A stretch of 64,000 nucleotides of DNA from JANQTF01 sp041741415 (GTDB lineage Bacteria; Bacteroidota; Bacteroidia; J057): contig JBGSKC010000088.1 in NCBI GenBank assembly GCA_041741415.1, positions 1-64,000 of the forward strand, given 5' to 3'. Within the stretch, counting starts at the first letter, position 1. Every line of letters starts with the position of its first letter. The notes beneath the pieces were generated by a model, which did no database searches, was not told where the DNA came from, and saw only the letters and a list, made by a program, of their open reading frames with translations. Positions 40,481 through 49,380 of the stretch are shown piece by piece. The position numbers and the translations under genes were made by a program.

Positions 40481-41460
40481 TGGCTTGGATCCGGAAGAAC
40501 GGTGAAGCGGAGAAATTGAAGCAAGCCCAGCGAATAGCGCGTTTCGTGAACCTCCAGCTTGCCAGCGCCAAAGAGCAGGAGGTAGCGGATGAATTCCTCG
40601 CGGTTGTACAATTCGACTGCCTGAGCAGGATCTTCGAACGACATGCGCAGAATGCGGGCCCCGGGGTCGATCATCGATTGAAGCTGCTGGCGGCGTTTGA
40701 GGCGGTCTTCTGTGGTCCAGGAGGTGCTGGCGCGCAGCAGGTTGGCGAAGTCGTCGGGGTGCAGTGCCACCTGTTCGCCAGCCGGGCTGGCTGCGAGGGC
40801 ATCCCAGGAGCGCCGGAAGGTATCTGTCTGATAGTAGGGCAGGCTGGCGATCAGCACGAGTTGTTCGCCGCGCCGGGCTACTTCCACACAGCCTTCGGCA
40901 TTGGGTGAAAGGAGCACGGGCGATTCTGTTTCCAGCCATTGCCACACCTGCAGGCTGCTGTCGCGGATGGCCGTTCCGAGCACGGCGTCGGTGAAGCAAA
41001 TGGTATGGGCCGGAGGCACGCTGGCGGGCATCAGGGCCCAGCCGATGAGCAGAAGCGGAACGAGTGCCAGGACCCAGGTCCACCACAGGCTGAGGTCGGG
41101 GCGGCGGCGGGAGTTGGAAACTGGTTTGCCGGGCTGTTGTGGCTGCTCCGCTTCGGAAGCGAGAAGGGAAGCCTGGGCATCCCGGAAGGCTGGCCAGTGC
41201 TCGTAGCCAAGGTAGAGGCTGAGGAGGTTCAGCACGTCCACGCGGGGCAGTTTCTCGTTGGTAGCCGGCTTGATGTGGGTGTAGAACCATTTTTCGCTGA
41301 CACGGTTTTGGGTGACCTCCATCAGGTCGTCCTGGAATCGCTGCAGATCGGGTCCTGAAAGGCTGCGGATGTCGCCGGGGGCTCCCGGAAAACGACTGGC
41401 ATACACCTGCCCCAGCAACTCTTTCATTCGGTAGAAAAAGATCAGGTCTCGCGAGTCCAT
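40477..41460 (-). CDS. Membrane-anchored protein with N-terminal helical domain
   Basis: The 327-residue protein begins with a helical domain (QNRVSEKWFYTHIKPATNEK, then LPRVDVLNLLSLYLGYEHWPAF), similar in pattern to N-terminal domains of Bacteroidota signalling proteins. It has one membrane helix near residues 122-140 (LALVPLLLIGWALM) and a large outer domain. It is coupled to the secreted gene downstream. Function unknown; an anti-sigma or envelope-sensing role is only a guess. Confidence 0.55.
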   Translation of the reverse strand: MDSRDLIFFYRMKELLGQVYASRFPGAPGDIRSLSGPDLQRFQDDLMEVTQNRVSEKWFYTHIKPATNEKLPRVDVLNLLSLYLGYEHWPAFRDAQASLLASEAEQPQQPGKPVSNSRRRPDLSLWWTWVLALVPLLLIGWALMPASVPPAHTICFTDAVLGTAIRDSSLQVWQWLETESPVLLSPNAEGCVEVARRGEQLVLIASLPYYQTDTFRRSWDALAASPAGEQVALHPDDFANLLRASTSWTTEDRLKRRQQLQSMIDPGARILRMSFEDPAQAVELYNREEFIRYLLLFGAGKLEVHETRYSLGLLQFLRFTVLPDPSQ

Positions 41461-41615
41461 GTCTGCTAAAGTACCAGGTAAAACGTGTCGAACGGCGTCA
41501 TGATCAAAGGTAAGGCTTATTTACAATCATTTTACAAGCCTTTCGCGGGGCTTTGCGTGGGGAAAACAGGGCGGGGCCTGCTCCTTTGGGGCAACATCAT
41601 CAACAATCGTTTTGT

Positions 41616-42638
41616 ATGAAAAAGATCCTTTTCGCCCTGTCTCTGGGCAGCTTCCTGTTCTCCTCTGCCTTCGCACAGCATGCCGGGAATGTTCGCTACC
41701 ATGGCCAGGAACCGGTTTTACAGGCAGTGCCGGTACCAAAGCCGGTGCCGCAGCCTCAAGCCCAGACCCTTTCCACCGATTTCCACAATTACACCTTTGA
41801 AATCCACGGCCTTTTCAATGCCACAGCAGATGCCTATGTGGCCGTGTTCAACATCGTTCAGCTCGGTGAAACTGCCGCCGAAGCGGATCAGCTGATCAGC
41901 AAGCGGGTCGAAACCCTCGCCAAAGACCTTCTCGCCCTCGGCATTCCGGCCCAAAACCTCCACGTTGACATGATCTCCCAGGTCGCGATTTACGAGTACC
42001 AGACCGAGAAAAAACTCTTCAGCAAAGACACCTACCTCGAAGTGCCCAAAGGCATCGAGCTGCAGAAAAACCTGCACATTACCTTTCCTGACGGCAACCA
42101 GCTCGATAACATCCTGGCCGCTGCTGCCCGGCAGGACATCTACGATCTCGTGAAAGTGGACTACTACCTGGCAGATCAGGAGGCGATGATGCTGCAGCTT
42201 CAGCGCGAGGTGATTGCTTTCCACCTCAAGCAAAGAACCCAGTACCAGCAGCTTGGCGTTCGGCTCGACACCGCGAAGGTGGGCTTTGCCGGCAGCACGG
42301 CAGTGTATTCGCCCTTGTCGCAATACCAGAGCTATAATTCCACCAGCTCTTCCACCCTGCGGGGCCTCAAGTCTGAGGAAGGCGTGCAGGAAATCCGCAA
42401 ACCACAAACCCTGTACTATCGCCCGCTGGCTCCCGAGCGCTTCGACGTGGTGATCAATCCTGTGATCGACAAACCCGTGATCCAAATGACCTACACCCTC
42501 CACATTCGCTATTTCCTTGCCCCAGAGCAACCTGTTCAGGTGGAGGTTCGCACCGAGACCAAAGTCATCCGCCAGCAGGATATCCTCATCCTCACCCCCG
42601 ATGGCAAAGTCACCCCCCTGACGCTGACCGATGAATAA
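41616..42638 (+). CDS. SIMPL-domain (DUF541) periplasmic protein
   Basis: The 340-residue protein has a signal peptide (ILFALSLGSFLFSSAFA), a Pro-rich linker (PVPKPVPQPQAQ) and a SIMPL domain (YVAVFNIVQLGETAAEADQLISKRVE, then AQNLHVDMISQVAIYE). SIMPL proteins are periplasmic, often oxidative-stress or adaptor proteins. The start at 41616 is chosen from the signal peptide. It is divergent from the unknown membrane gene at 41460, with a 155-bp promoter gap. Confidence 0.75.
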   Translation: MKKILFALSLGSFLFSSAFAQHAGNVRYHGQEPVLQAVPVPKPVPQPQAQTLSTDFHNYTFEIHGLFNATADAYVAVFNIVQLGETAAEADQLISKRVETLAKDLLALGIPAQNLHVDMISQVAIYEYQTEKKLFSKDTYLEVPKGIELQKNLHITFPDGNQLDNILAAAARQDIYDLVKVDYYLADQEAMMLQLQREVIAFHLKQRTQYQQLGVRLDTAKVGFAGSTAVYSPLSQYQSYNSTSSSTLRGLKSEEGVQEIRKPQTLYYRPLAPERFDVVINPVIDKPVIQMTYTLHIRYFLAPEQPVQVEVRTETKVIRQQDILILTPDGKVTPLTLTDE

Positions 42639-42728
42639 GGTTTTTGCCGGGGCGCTATGAAAAGCCAGCCGTTTCCCCTCTTATTCGCATCCGTTTTTCC
42701 ATATTCCCAATTCCTCAATTTTTTCCCC

Positions 42729-43502
42729 ATGCTTCGATCCTTCATTTCTCTTCTCCTTCTGCTGGTTTCCGGTTTTGCGTTCGGGCAAAAAGTGGACTAC
42801 AAAGAAGGCCTTGTTTCAGTTGACAAAGAGCCGGTTGCTAAGATCAACTCCGCCAGAAACAGCGCGGGCATTCCGCTTGTCAAGGATTACTTCGCGACCA
42901 ACCTGGAGGGCCAGCCCCTGTTCAGCGCGGTTTATTCAGATCTCATTCCCGAAGATCCCAACGACAACACCGTGTTTTATTTTGAGTTTCGGTTCGAGGG
43001 CCTGCAAACCCCGGCCTACCTGCCCGTGAGCAAGCTGGGCGGCGACAAAACAATCGCGAACTACATCGGGAAGTTTGCCCTGGTGAAAAACCAGGCGCTG
43101 GACCTCAATGCCGTGCGGGCGCTTGTGCAGCAAAAAGGCAAGACCCCGCCCTACCGGCTCAACTATGACATGGTGGCCCGCAACAGGCAGTTTCCGGTGG
43201 AAATCCGCGAGGCGGGCAAAATTTCCCAGGCTAGCACGGAGATTGGCACCTTCTCACAAGTGAGCAGCGACGGCAACAGCGCCACCTATGTGTTCAACAC
43301 CCCGGCCGGGATCCGCATTGCGACGGCTGTTTTCAGCGGCGGCAACAACGCCCGGAGCGTGGAGGTTGTCACCCTGCGCGACAACGTGAAACACACCGTG
43401 GCAACTCCTGGCGACAATGTAACCATGCTCGCAGCCGTAGATTCCAACTATGTGACTGTGAAAAAAATCGCAGAGTGGCTCGTCCAGAATGGATTTTTGT
43501 AG
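42729..43502 (+). CDS. Secreted protein of unknown function
   Basis: The 257-residue protein has a signal peptide (FISLLLLLVSGFAFG) and a beta-rich body with repeated sheet patterns such as IPLVKDYFATNLEGQPLF and YRLNYDMVARNRQFPVEI, with no catalytic motif. It follows the SIMPL gene by about 90 bp and may share its transcript. Family not recognised. Confidence 0.6.
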   Translation: MLRSFISLLLLLVSGFAFGQKVDYKEGLVSVDKEPVAKINSARNSAGIPLVKDYFATNLEGQPLFSAVYSDLIPEDPNDNTVFYFEFRFEGLQTPAYLPVSKLGGDKTIANYIGKFALVKNQALDLNAVRALVQQKGKTPPYRLNYDMVARNRQFPVEIREAGKISQASTEIGTFSQVSSDGNSATYVFNTPAGIRIATAVFSGGNNARSVEVVTLRDNVKHTVATPGDNVTMLAAVDSNYVTVKKIAEWLVQNGFL

Positions 43503-43613
43503 GAGGTCAGGAAGGCTGCCTGGAGGAAGGGTCTTTCACTGAGACTCTTTCTTTAGGTTGCTTTACTGCTGTTTGGAATTGAATCTGACGTATGACAAAA
43601 GCCTTGATTCTTA

Positions 43614-43621
43614 TATCTTTG
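43614..43621 (+). promoter_or_regulatory. Perfect TAnnTTTG -7 box before the Rpn-like gene
   Basis: TATCTTTG at 43614-43621 is an exact match to the Bacteroidota -7 consensus. It lies 39 bp upstream of ATG 43660. A TTTG at 43572-43575 is too far upstream to be a normal -33 partner. Confidence 0.5.
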
Positions 43622-43659
43622 CAGGAGGAAGTCGCTGTTTTTGGCAATTTGTTTTGAAC

Positions 43660-44556
43660 ATGAGTGCCCTGAAAGACAAATACATCAATCCACTGACCGA
43701 TTTTGGGTTCAAGCGGCTCTTCGGCACGGAGCTGAATAAGGCTTTGCTGATTGATTTTCTGAACCAGATTCTGCCTGAACGCCACCAGATCAAAGACCTT
43801 ACCTACGCCCGGAACGAGCAACTGGGCCACAGCGAACTGGACCGGAAGGCCATTTTCGACCTCTATTGCCTGGGCAACTCCGACGAGCGGTTTATTGTCG
43901 AGGTACAGAAGGCCAAACAAAATTTTTTCAAGGAAAGAAGCGTCTATTATGCCTCTTTTCCCATTCAGGAGCAGGCCCTCAAAGGCGATTGGAATTACTA
44001 TCTGGAGCCTGTTTACAGCGTCGGGATCCTCGACTTCATTTTCGACGACCACAAAACCGACGAGGAGTTCCTGCACTTTGTGGAGCTGAAAAACCAGCGC
44101 TGCGAGGTGTTTTATGACAAACTCAAGTTTGTGTACATCGAGCTGCCCAAATTCAACAAAACGGAAGAGGAGTTAGAGACCCAGTTCGACAAGTGGCTCT
44201 ATGTGTTCAAGCATTTGTCCAACCTTCAGGAGCGCCCCCGGCAGTTACAGGAACGCATTTTCCAAAAGCTGTTTGAGGCCGCAGAAATCGCCAAATTCTC
44301 TCCCGAGGAGCGCGTAGCCTACGAAGACAGCCTCAAATACTACCGCGATTTGAAAAACGTGGTGGATACCTCCCGCGAAGAAGGAGTCCTCGAAGGCATG
44401 GAACTGGGTATGGAGAAGGGGATCGAAGTTGGTATGGAGAAGGGAATGGAGCAAAAAAGCCTGGAAATCGCCCGCAGGATGAAGGCAAAAGGCCTGACGG
44501 ATGCCGAAATTGCTGACATGACGGGCCTGAGCCCGGAGGAAATTCAGGGCTTGTAG
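43660..44556 (+). CDS. PD-(D/E)XK nuclease-family protein (Rpn/transposase-31-like)
   Basis: The 298-residue protein starts with the Rpn signature INPLTDFGFKRLFG and has the nuclease core AIFDLYCLGNSDERFIVEVQKAKQ, containing the Asp and Glu-x-Gln-Lys positions. A charged C-terminal repeat (GMELGMEKGIEVGMEKGMEQ) and a DAEIADMTGLSPEEIQ helix pair end it. Relatives are recombination-promoting nucleases or host-borne PDDEXK transposase-like proteins with unknown natural targets. The start ATG is 43660, where family sequence begins. Confidence 0.85.
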   Translation: MSALKDKYINPLTDFGFKRLFGTELNKALLIDFLNQILPERHQIKDLTYARNEQLGHSELDRKAIFDLYCLGNSDERFIVEVQKAKQNFFKERSVYYASFPIQEQALKGDWNYYLEPVYSVGILDFIFDDHKTDEEFLHFVELKNQRCEVFYDKLKFVYIELPKFNKTEEELETQFDKWLYVFKHLSNLQERPRQLQERIFQKLFEAAEIAKFSPEERVAYEDSLKYYRDLKNVVDTSREEGVLEGMELGMEKGIEVGMEKGMEQKSLEIARRMKAKGLTDAEIADMTGLSPEEIQGL

Positions 44557-44568
44557 CAAAGGTCGGAT

Positions 44569-44604
44569 AAAAAATAATCCCCGACTGCTTTTCAACAGCC
44601 GGGG
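44569..44604 (-). terminator. Rho-independent-type terminator of the GH81 gene
   Basis: On the minus strand CCCCGGCTG and CAGTCGGGG form a stem (44579-44604) with a TTTTCAA-type loop, followed by ATTATTTTTTA. It lies 26 bases after the GH81 stop and between two convergent genes, so it ends the long minus-strand transcript. Confidence 0.65.
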
Positions 44605-44629
44605 ACCCACGTTTGTAATCAACTGATCC

Positions 44630-47600
44630 TTAGTCTTTCTGCACTTTTTGCCAGCCGGTTTTGTCTCCCTGGCGCACGCGCAGGAGATACAAGCCGGCAG
44701 GAAAGGCTTCCGTGTTCAGTGTCATGTTGCCTCCCTGGCCTTTTTCGGCTGCAACCAGCCTGCCAGTGGCGTCAAACCAACTCACCTCACAGTTGCCAAC
44801 CGGCAACTCCACCGTGAGCAGGTCAGAAACAGGATTGGGATACACCCTGAACGACAACCCGGCCTCATCTCTGAGCGAGGTTGTAGAACAGGTTCCGATC
44901 ACATAGCTGCCTTTCTGTGAAGCTGTGTTTTGCTCACCCAAACCGGGATAGGAATAGGTGTAGTAAAAGTAAATCCGGGTTCCCTTCGTGGCATTGAGCT
45001 GATAGGGCACATTCGGGGTCACATTGTAGCCCGGCAGGCCGTTGGGGTCCGTGCCGTAGTACAAAATGCAGGTAGGACTTCCCACTCCGGCTTTGCTGGG
45101 AATGAAGGTAATGGTCGGGTTGTTGTCGTCAGGCGAAAAGCGGTAATCGTAATGCCCGTTGAATGCTGTTCCCAGGCAGGAAGGAGCCGGGTCCACCTGT
45201 ACCTGCACTACGGCTGATGTGGTGCTGCTGCCGCCATCATCTGTGGCCACTGCTGTGAGGGCATAATTGCCGATGGCCGGATTCCACACTGCTTCAAAGG
45301 GGGCCTGCAGGTCTGTGCCAACGAGGGTGCTGCCTGCAAAAAACTCGACCTTGGTGACGTTTCCGATCAGATCAGAAGCCGCCGCGGCAATGGTGACAGG
45401 GTCGCCGGCCAGGAAGGCCGTGCCAGCTGCCGGGCTGATGATCGACACCTTCGGCGGAACATTGGCGTTTTGGCTGGCAATCACATAGACCTCGTCTTCG
45501 TCGGCGTAGCTGCCATTGCTCACCCGGAGGCGGAGCAGGTAAACGCCTTCCTCCAGGCCGCTGATGCCAGGCTGGGCCACGGCATTATTGCTGATCTGAA
45601 GCACGCTGGGGCCATAGACCTGGGTCCAGTCGTAGGTGAGGGTGCCATTGCCGGGATCGGAACTGGCCGAGCCATCAAGGGTGGCAGTAGACAAGGGCAG
45701 CAGCACAAGTTGATTGGCCCCGGCCTCGGCCACAGGCTGGTCGTAGGCAAGCGGACCGGCATAGGTGAAGGTCAGTTTGCCAAGGTTCAGTTCGCCCTGA
45801 TCAAACCACAGGCGCAGCACCTGCTTCCCGCTTTTGAGGGGCACATTCGTTACCGATTTGCTGGCCCAGGTGGTCCAGTTACTGGTCTTGGTCACGGTAA
45901 TGCCCGACTTCACCACAAGCCCGTCTGATTCAATCCGGAAGGGCCCGCCGCCGTTGTTGTTGCCGCTTGCGTAGCGGAAGCTCAGGTTATACATCCCTGC
46001 CTGCTGAACATTCACGGTGTATTCCATCCACTCTCCAGCAGCAATCCATCCAACAACCATGCCTTCGGTCGGGTGAGCGCTCACGTCGGCATATTCGCCT
46101 AACCGGGCATCGCCGAGGTTTTCCTGGGTGAGGTCGAGGTAGGAAATGCCTTGTCCAATGCCGCCTTCAAAAATATCAAACTGGCCTGCCTGCACCTGGC
46201 CGGGAATCACAGCAGGGTCGCCAAGCAGCGGAAGCTGCTCGCCCACAATCACTGGCACCAGGTTGCTGATGGCAAACTGACTGCCCTGATAAATCCGGGC
46301 GTAAAAGCTGTGTTTGCCAACAGTCAGGTTCGTTGCAGTCAGCTCATAAGGCGACTGGGTAACGGTACCGACAACCGTGGTTCCGTCCACAAATTCAACC
46401 TTGTCTGCCACTCCGCCACTGATGTTGGCCTGAAGTTTCACACTTCCGCCGGGATAAGCCTGCGGGAAACTGGACGTGAGTACGCCCTGGATCGACAAGT
46501 CCCGGCTGGTGGCCAGGGTCTTTGGCGGAACCGTCAGAACATACCCATCTGAAAAGGTGACATCCAGGCTGTTGCTGCCATAGTTTTGAGCCACGTAGGT
46601 GCGACTCCCTGCTTTGCTGAACACGACTGCCAGCGGGTGATTCGCCGTAACCGAAACATCCACCGTACCGAGGGCCTGCAGGGTGTGAAGCCAGTGGTAG
46701 GTTTGCGCGTCGGAGATGCCAAACTTCAGGCTGCGGTCGGGGTAGTCGTTGTACAATTCCAGCGCCGCGTTGGGGTCAATCAGGGAAAGGTACATCCAGT
46801 AAATATCGTGCCAGAGGTTGGGGTTTTCCTGCTTTGCGAGGATGCCGGTGTTCGCCTTCATTTCATTCCACAACTGCCTCACATAGCTGGTATCGTGGCC
46901 GAGGTACAGGGATCCGCCGTGCATGGGATACAGCTCAATGCCGTAGGAAGCGGCGATGTCGCTGGTCCAGAAGGTGCCATTGTCATAGCTGTTTCCCCAC
47001 ACCCTCGACACCAGGCTGTACTGCTGGGTGGGGCCGAAAATGCGGTCGTGCTGGTCAAACCAGTATTCCTCAATGGCGCTCTGTTCTGTTGTGTAGAGGT
47101 AAATGCCAAGGTCGCGGATGGAATCCTGCCCTGTCACTGAGCCCCAGTGAATAAGCGAGGCATGAAACTGCATGCTTTCGGAGGTGGATTCCTGGTCGTT
47201 GCCCTGCGGGAAGGTGGCAAAGCCGTTGGCCCAGCAATGCCCTGCGTAGGGGCTGAAGTTCCGAAGGAAGGGGAAAAGGGGATCCTGGCGGTTGGGCGAG
47301 GAAGCGTCACGCACCAGCAGGTTGATCATCGGGCCATACTGGCTGGCCCAGCCGGGTTCCATTTGCTCCAAAAACGCTGCGGCATGAATGAAATAGCCCC
47401 AGTGAAAATGGTGGTCGTTCAAATTGTTGTCCTGTCCGTGGCCAGCCGGATATCCGATCATGGCGGTCCAGGCGGTGTTGTAGTAAAATAAAAAGGCCAC
47501 TTCTCCGCCTTCTGCTTTCAGCCAGTCTTCGAGTCGGGCTTTCACAGTGGCGGTCATGGCGTTGCGGGCCACGGTGTCGCCCATCTGGTCTGCGATACGG

Positions 47601-48784
47601 GCCGTCTGAATCAGGCGGTTCATGAGCTGGCCCTCGTTATAGGAGTCCGTCCATTCTGCAAGACCTTCGTATTGAAGCAGTTGCACCTTTTCCTGAAGTT
47701 CCAGCGGCGAAAAGCCTGGGCTGTATTGCGCCAGCCCGGGCAGGGTGGGCAGCACGCCGTGGAAGCTCCGCGCCACCTGAAAGCGGTTGCCCGCCAGGGT
47801 TTTCATTTGCCCCCGAACAGTGGCATAGGAAAGCCCGGCAGGTTGTGGCGATGTGCCCGACAAATGTGCCCACTGGTGCGGCAATAAGCCCAGCAGCATG
47901 GCGCTGTCTGTGCCTTCTTTGACCGAGGTCATCACCTCAAAATCTGTTGTCATCACGGCTGTCGCCTCGTCGTAGTGCCAGGTGCAGCGGGTGTCGGTGG
48001 GAAAAACATAGGCAAAGGCCTGGTAATCCTGGGCCACTGCCTGCACGTTGCCTGCCGTGAGCGGAATAAAGGCCAGCGACCAGTAATTCTTGCCGTTGAG
48101 GGTGGAGCGGTAGATGTTCCCTGTTTGGGTCCAGCTGCTGCCCATGGGCGCATAGACCACAAAATCGGCTCCGTTTCTCAGGTCGTTGATGATGAGCTTT
48201 TCGCCGCTCACCACCACAGTGCCCGAGTTGACCGTGATCTGGGCCACGTCGGCGGAGTCTTTGGTGAAATACAAAAAAGGCATTCCAATCCCGGCTGTCG
48301 CCTGGAAATGGTGGCTGCCGCTCTGCCAGTCCATCGTGACGGTCCAGTCAGAGAAGTCGGACACCCTGGCCACCGGTGCCGAGAGGCCTTCCACCCCGAC
48401 GATCACCGGCTGGTTATCATCGATCACCCCCCAGGGAATGTAAGTTGTTACCAGCCCGGCATTCACTGTTTTGAGGGTGAAGGGGTAGGAAAAGAGGTTG
48501 TCGGAGTGGTTGTTTTTGATTTTGTTGGACCACCAGTCGTTGGTGGGAACGGGTCTTCCGGCGGCGTTGCCAGTGGTGAGAGGTGAGCCTGAGGGGAAGC
48601 CGTTGCGGCCAGCAACGTCGGTGCCGGGGAAGGTTTTGGTGTAGCTGCCGCTGCCGACGGGCACCACCTGGGCGAAAGCCAGAGGCGCCTGGAGCAGACA
48701 AAGCCATAGCAGGCTGAGGCGGAAGGCCGGGAGCCGCGAGAGGCGAAACAAATTGGGAAAAGCGAGTGGAGTAGTAGGGCGCAT
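44630..48784 (-). CDS. Secreted GH81 endo-beta-1,3-glucanase with CBM6, PKD/Ig-like and T9SS domains
   Basis: The 1384-residue protein has a signal peptide (about 17-38), a GH81 catalytic region (about 45-780) with NDHHFHWGYFIHAAAF (456-471) and the Glu pair in GNDQESTSES (Glu532, Glu536), a linker, and a CBM6-like module (about 860-1005, AGEWMEYTVNVQQAGMYNLSF). PKD-like (about 1010-1110) and Ig-like (about 1115-1210) modules follow, and a T9SS sorting tail ends it (FRVYPNPVSDLLTVELPVG and so on, last 80). It probably hydrolyses laminarin or fungal/algal beta-1,3-glucan outside the cell. Confidence 0.93.
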   Translation of the reverse strand: MRPTTPLAFPNLFRLSRLPAFRLSLLWLCLLQAPLAFAQVVPVGSGSYTKTFPGTDVAGRNGFPSGSPLTTGNAAGRPVPTNDWWSNKIKNNHSDNLFSYPFTLKTVNAGLVTTYIPWGVIDDNQPVIVGVEGLSAPVARVSDFSDWTVTMDWQSGSHHFQATAGIGMPFLYFTKDSADVAQITVNSGTVVVSGEKLIINDLRNGADFVVYAPMGSSWTQTGNIYRSTLNGKNYWSLAFIPLTAGNVQAVAQDYQAFAYVFPTDTRCTWHYDEATAVMTTDFEVMTSVKEGTDSAMLLGLLPHQWAHLSGTSPQPAGLSYATVRGQMKTLAGNRFQVARSFHGVLPTLPGLAQYSPGFSPLELQEKVQLLQYEGLAEWTDSYNEGQLMNRLIQTARIADQMGDTVARNAMTATVKARLEDWLKAEGGEVAFLFYYNTAWTAMIGYPAGHGQDNNLNDHHFHWGYFIHAAAFLEQMEPGWASQYGPMINLLVRDASSPNRQDPLFPFLRNFSPYAGHCWANGFATFPQGNDQESTSESMQFHASLIHWGSVTGQDSIRDLGIYLYTTEQSAIEEYWFDQHDRIFGPTQQYSLVSRVWGNSYDNGTFWTSDIAASYGIELYPMHGGSLYLGHDTSYVRQLWNEMKANTGILAKQENPNLWHDIYWMYLSLIDPNAALELYNDYPDRSLKFGISDAQTYHWLHTLQALGTVDVSVTANHPLAVVFSKAGSRTYVAQNYGSNSLDVTFSDGYVLTVPPKTLATSRDLSIQGVLTSSFPQAYPGGSVKLQANISGGVADKVEFVDGTTVVGTVTQSPYELTATNLTVGKHSFYARIYQGSQFAISNLVPVIVGEQLPLLGDPAVIPGQVQAGQFDIFEGGIGQGISYLDLTQENLGDARLGEYADVSAHPTEGMVVGWIAAGEWMEYTVNVQQAGMYNLSFRYASGNNNGGGPFRIESDGLVVKSGITVTKTSNWTTWASKSVTNVPLKSGKQVLRLWFDQGELNLGKLTFTYAGPLAYDQPVAEAGANQLVLLPLSTATLDGSASSDPGNGTLTYDWTQVYGPSVLQISNNAVAQPGISGLEEGVYLLRLRVSNGSYADEDEVYVIASQNANVPPKVSIISPAAGTAFLAGDPVTIAAAASDLIGNVTKVEFFAGSTLVGTDLQAPFEAVWNPAIGNYALTAVATDDGGSSTTSAVVQVQVDPAPSCLGTAFNGHYDYRFSPDDNNPTITFIPSKAGVGSPTCILYYGTDPNGLPGYNVTPNVPYQLNATKGTRIYFYYTYSYPGLGEQNTASQKGSYVIGTCSTTSLRDEAGLSFRVYPNPVSDLLTVELPVGNCEVSWFDATGRLVAAEKGQGGNMTLNTEAFPAGLYLLRVRQGDKTGWQKVQKD

Positions 48785-49380
48785 AAGCCGGGGATAAAGG
48801 TGAAAGGAAAGGACGTAAGCTAGGGAAATTCAGGAGCCTTCCCGCTTTTGGTACTACATCAAGGCTTTCTCATAGGAAAATTTTCATACATCCTGAGCGC
48901 ACGGTTGGGAGGGAGCTGAGAACCGGGAGTCAGGACCGGAGGCGAAGCCGGACTTTCACCCCCCTGAGGGCGGGCTTTGACGCCCGGGAGGGGAGCTGGG
49001 GGTGATTGAGGCTTGAATGGGACATTCAGCACCGGAGGCGCGGTATGTTAATAGCCGCAGGCGGGCTCCGGCTGAGAGTCCAAATGCCCGTGGTCATGAT
49101 TTGGCGGCCCGCTATGCGGCACAGGTGAAACCCGACCCCGGCGGGGTCGAACCTTTGCAGCAGCGTCCGGGCCTGCATTTTTCCCACCCGGCGGCCTTTT
49201 GGCCGCCGGAGGATTCACAAAAAAGGGTAAGTCGATGGCTATTAACATCCAGCTCCTCCGGAGCTAAGACCGGCTTCGCCTCCGGCCCCGTTTTTCGTAG
49301 CGAAGCGGTCTGACTTCCCGCTTCTCAATCGGCTTCGCCTCCGGTCTCGATTCCCGGCTCCCGGCTCTCGCATCCTAACC
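48785..49380. repeat. Gene-free repeat region with a MITE-like element (locus H)
   Basis: Contents in order: AGCTGAGAACCGGGAGTC-type strings (48913-48945), the G-rich unit (48958-49010), the inverted-repeat element (49028-49265), and CGGCTTCGCCTCCGG plus CCCGGCTCCCGGCTCTCG strings to 49380. No gene is seen. GAAACCCGACCCCGGCGGGG inside the element is related to GGGTAGGGTTTC in locus B. Confidence 0.75.
49028..49265. mobile_element. MITE-like element with long inverted ends
   Basis: The left end AGCACCGGAGGCGC (49028-49041) leads to ATGTTAATAGCC (49045-49056). The right end has GGCTATTAACAT (49237-49248), then CCAGCTCCTCCGGAGCT, which is the reverse complement of the left end with a few mismatches. 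The 12-bp core is perfect. The element is about 238 bp, non-coding, with an internal hairpin CCGGCGGCC-TTTT-GGCCGCCGG (49188-49209). The same end sequence occurs alone at 12702-12730. Confidence 0.55.

Noticed and set aside
40481..41290. N-terminal extension of the 39917 frame
   Set aside because: Arg/Pro/Ala-rich sequence opposite in frame to the 40477-41460 gene; a signal peptide begins cleanly at 40480.
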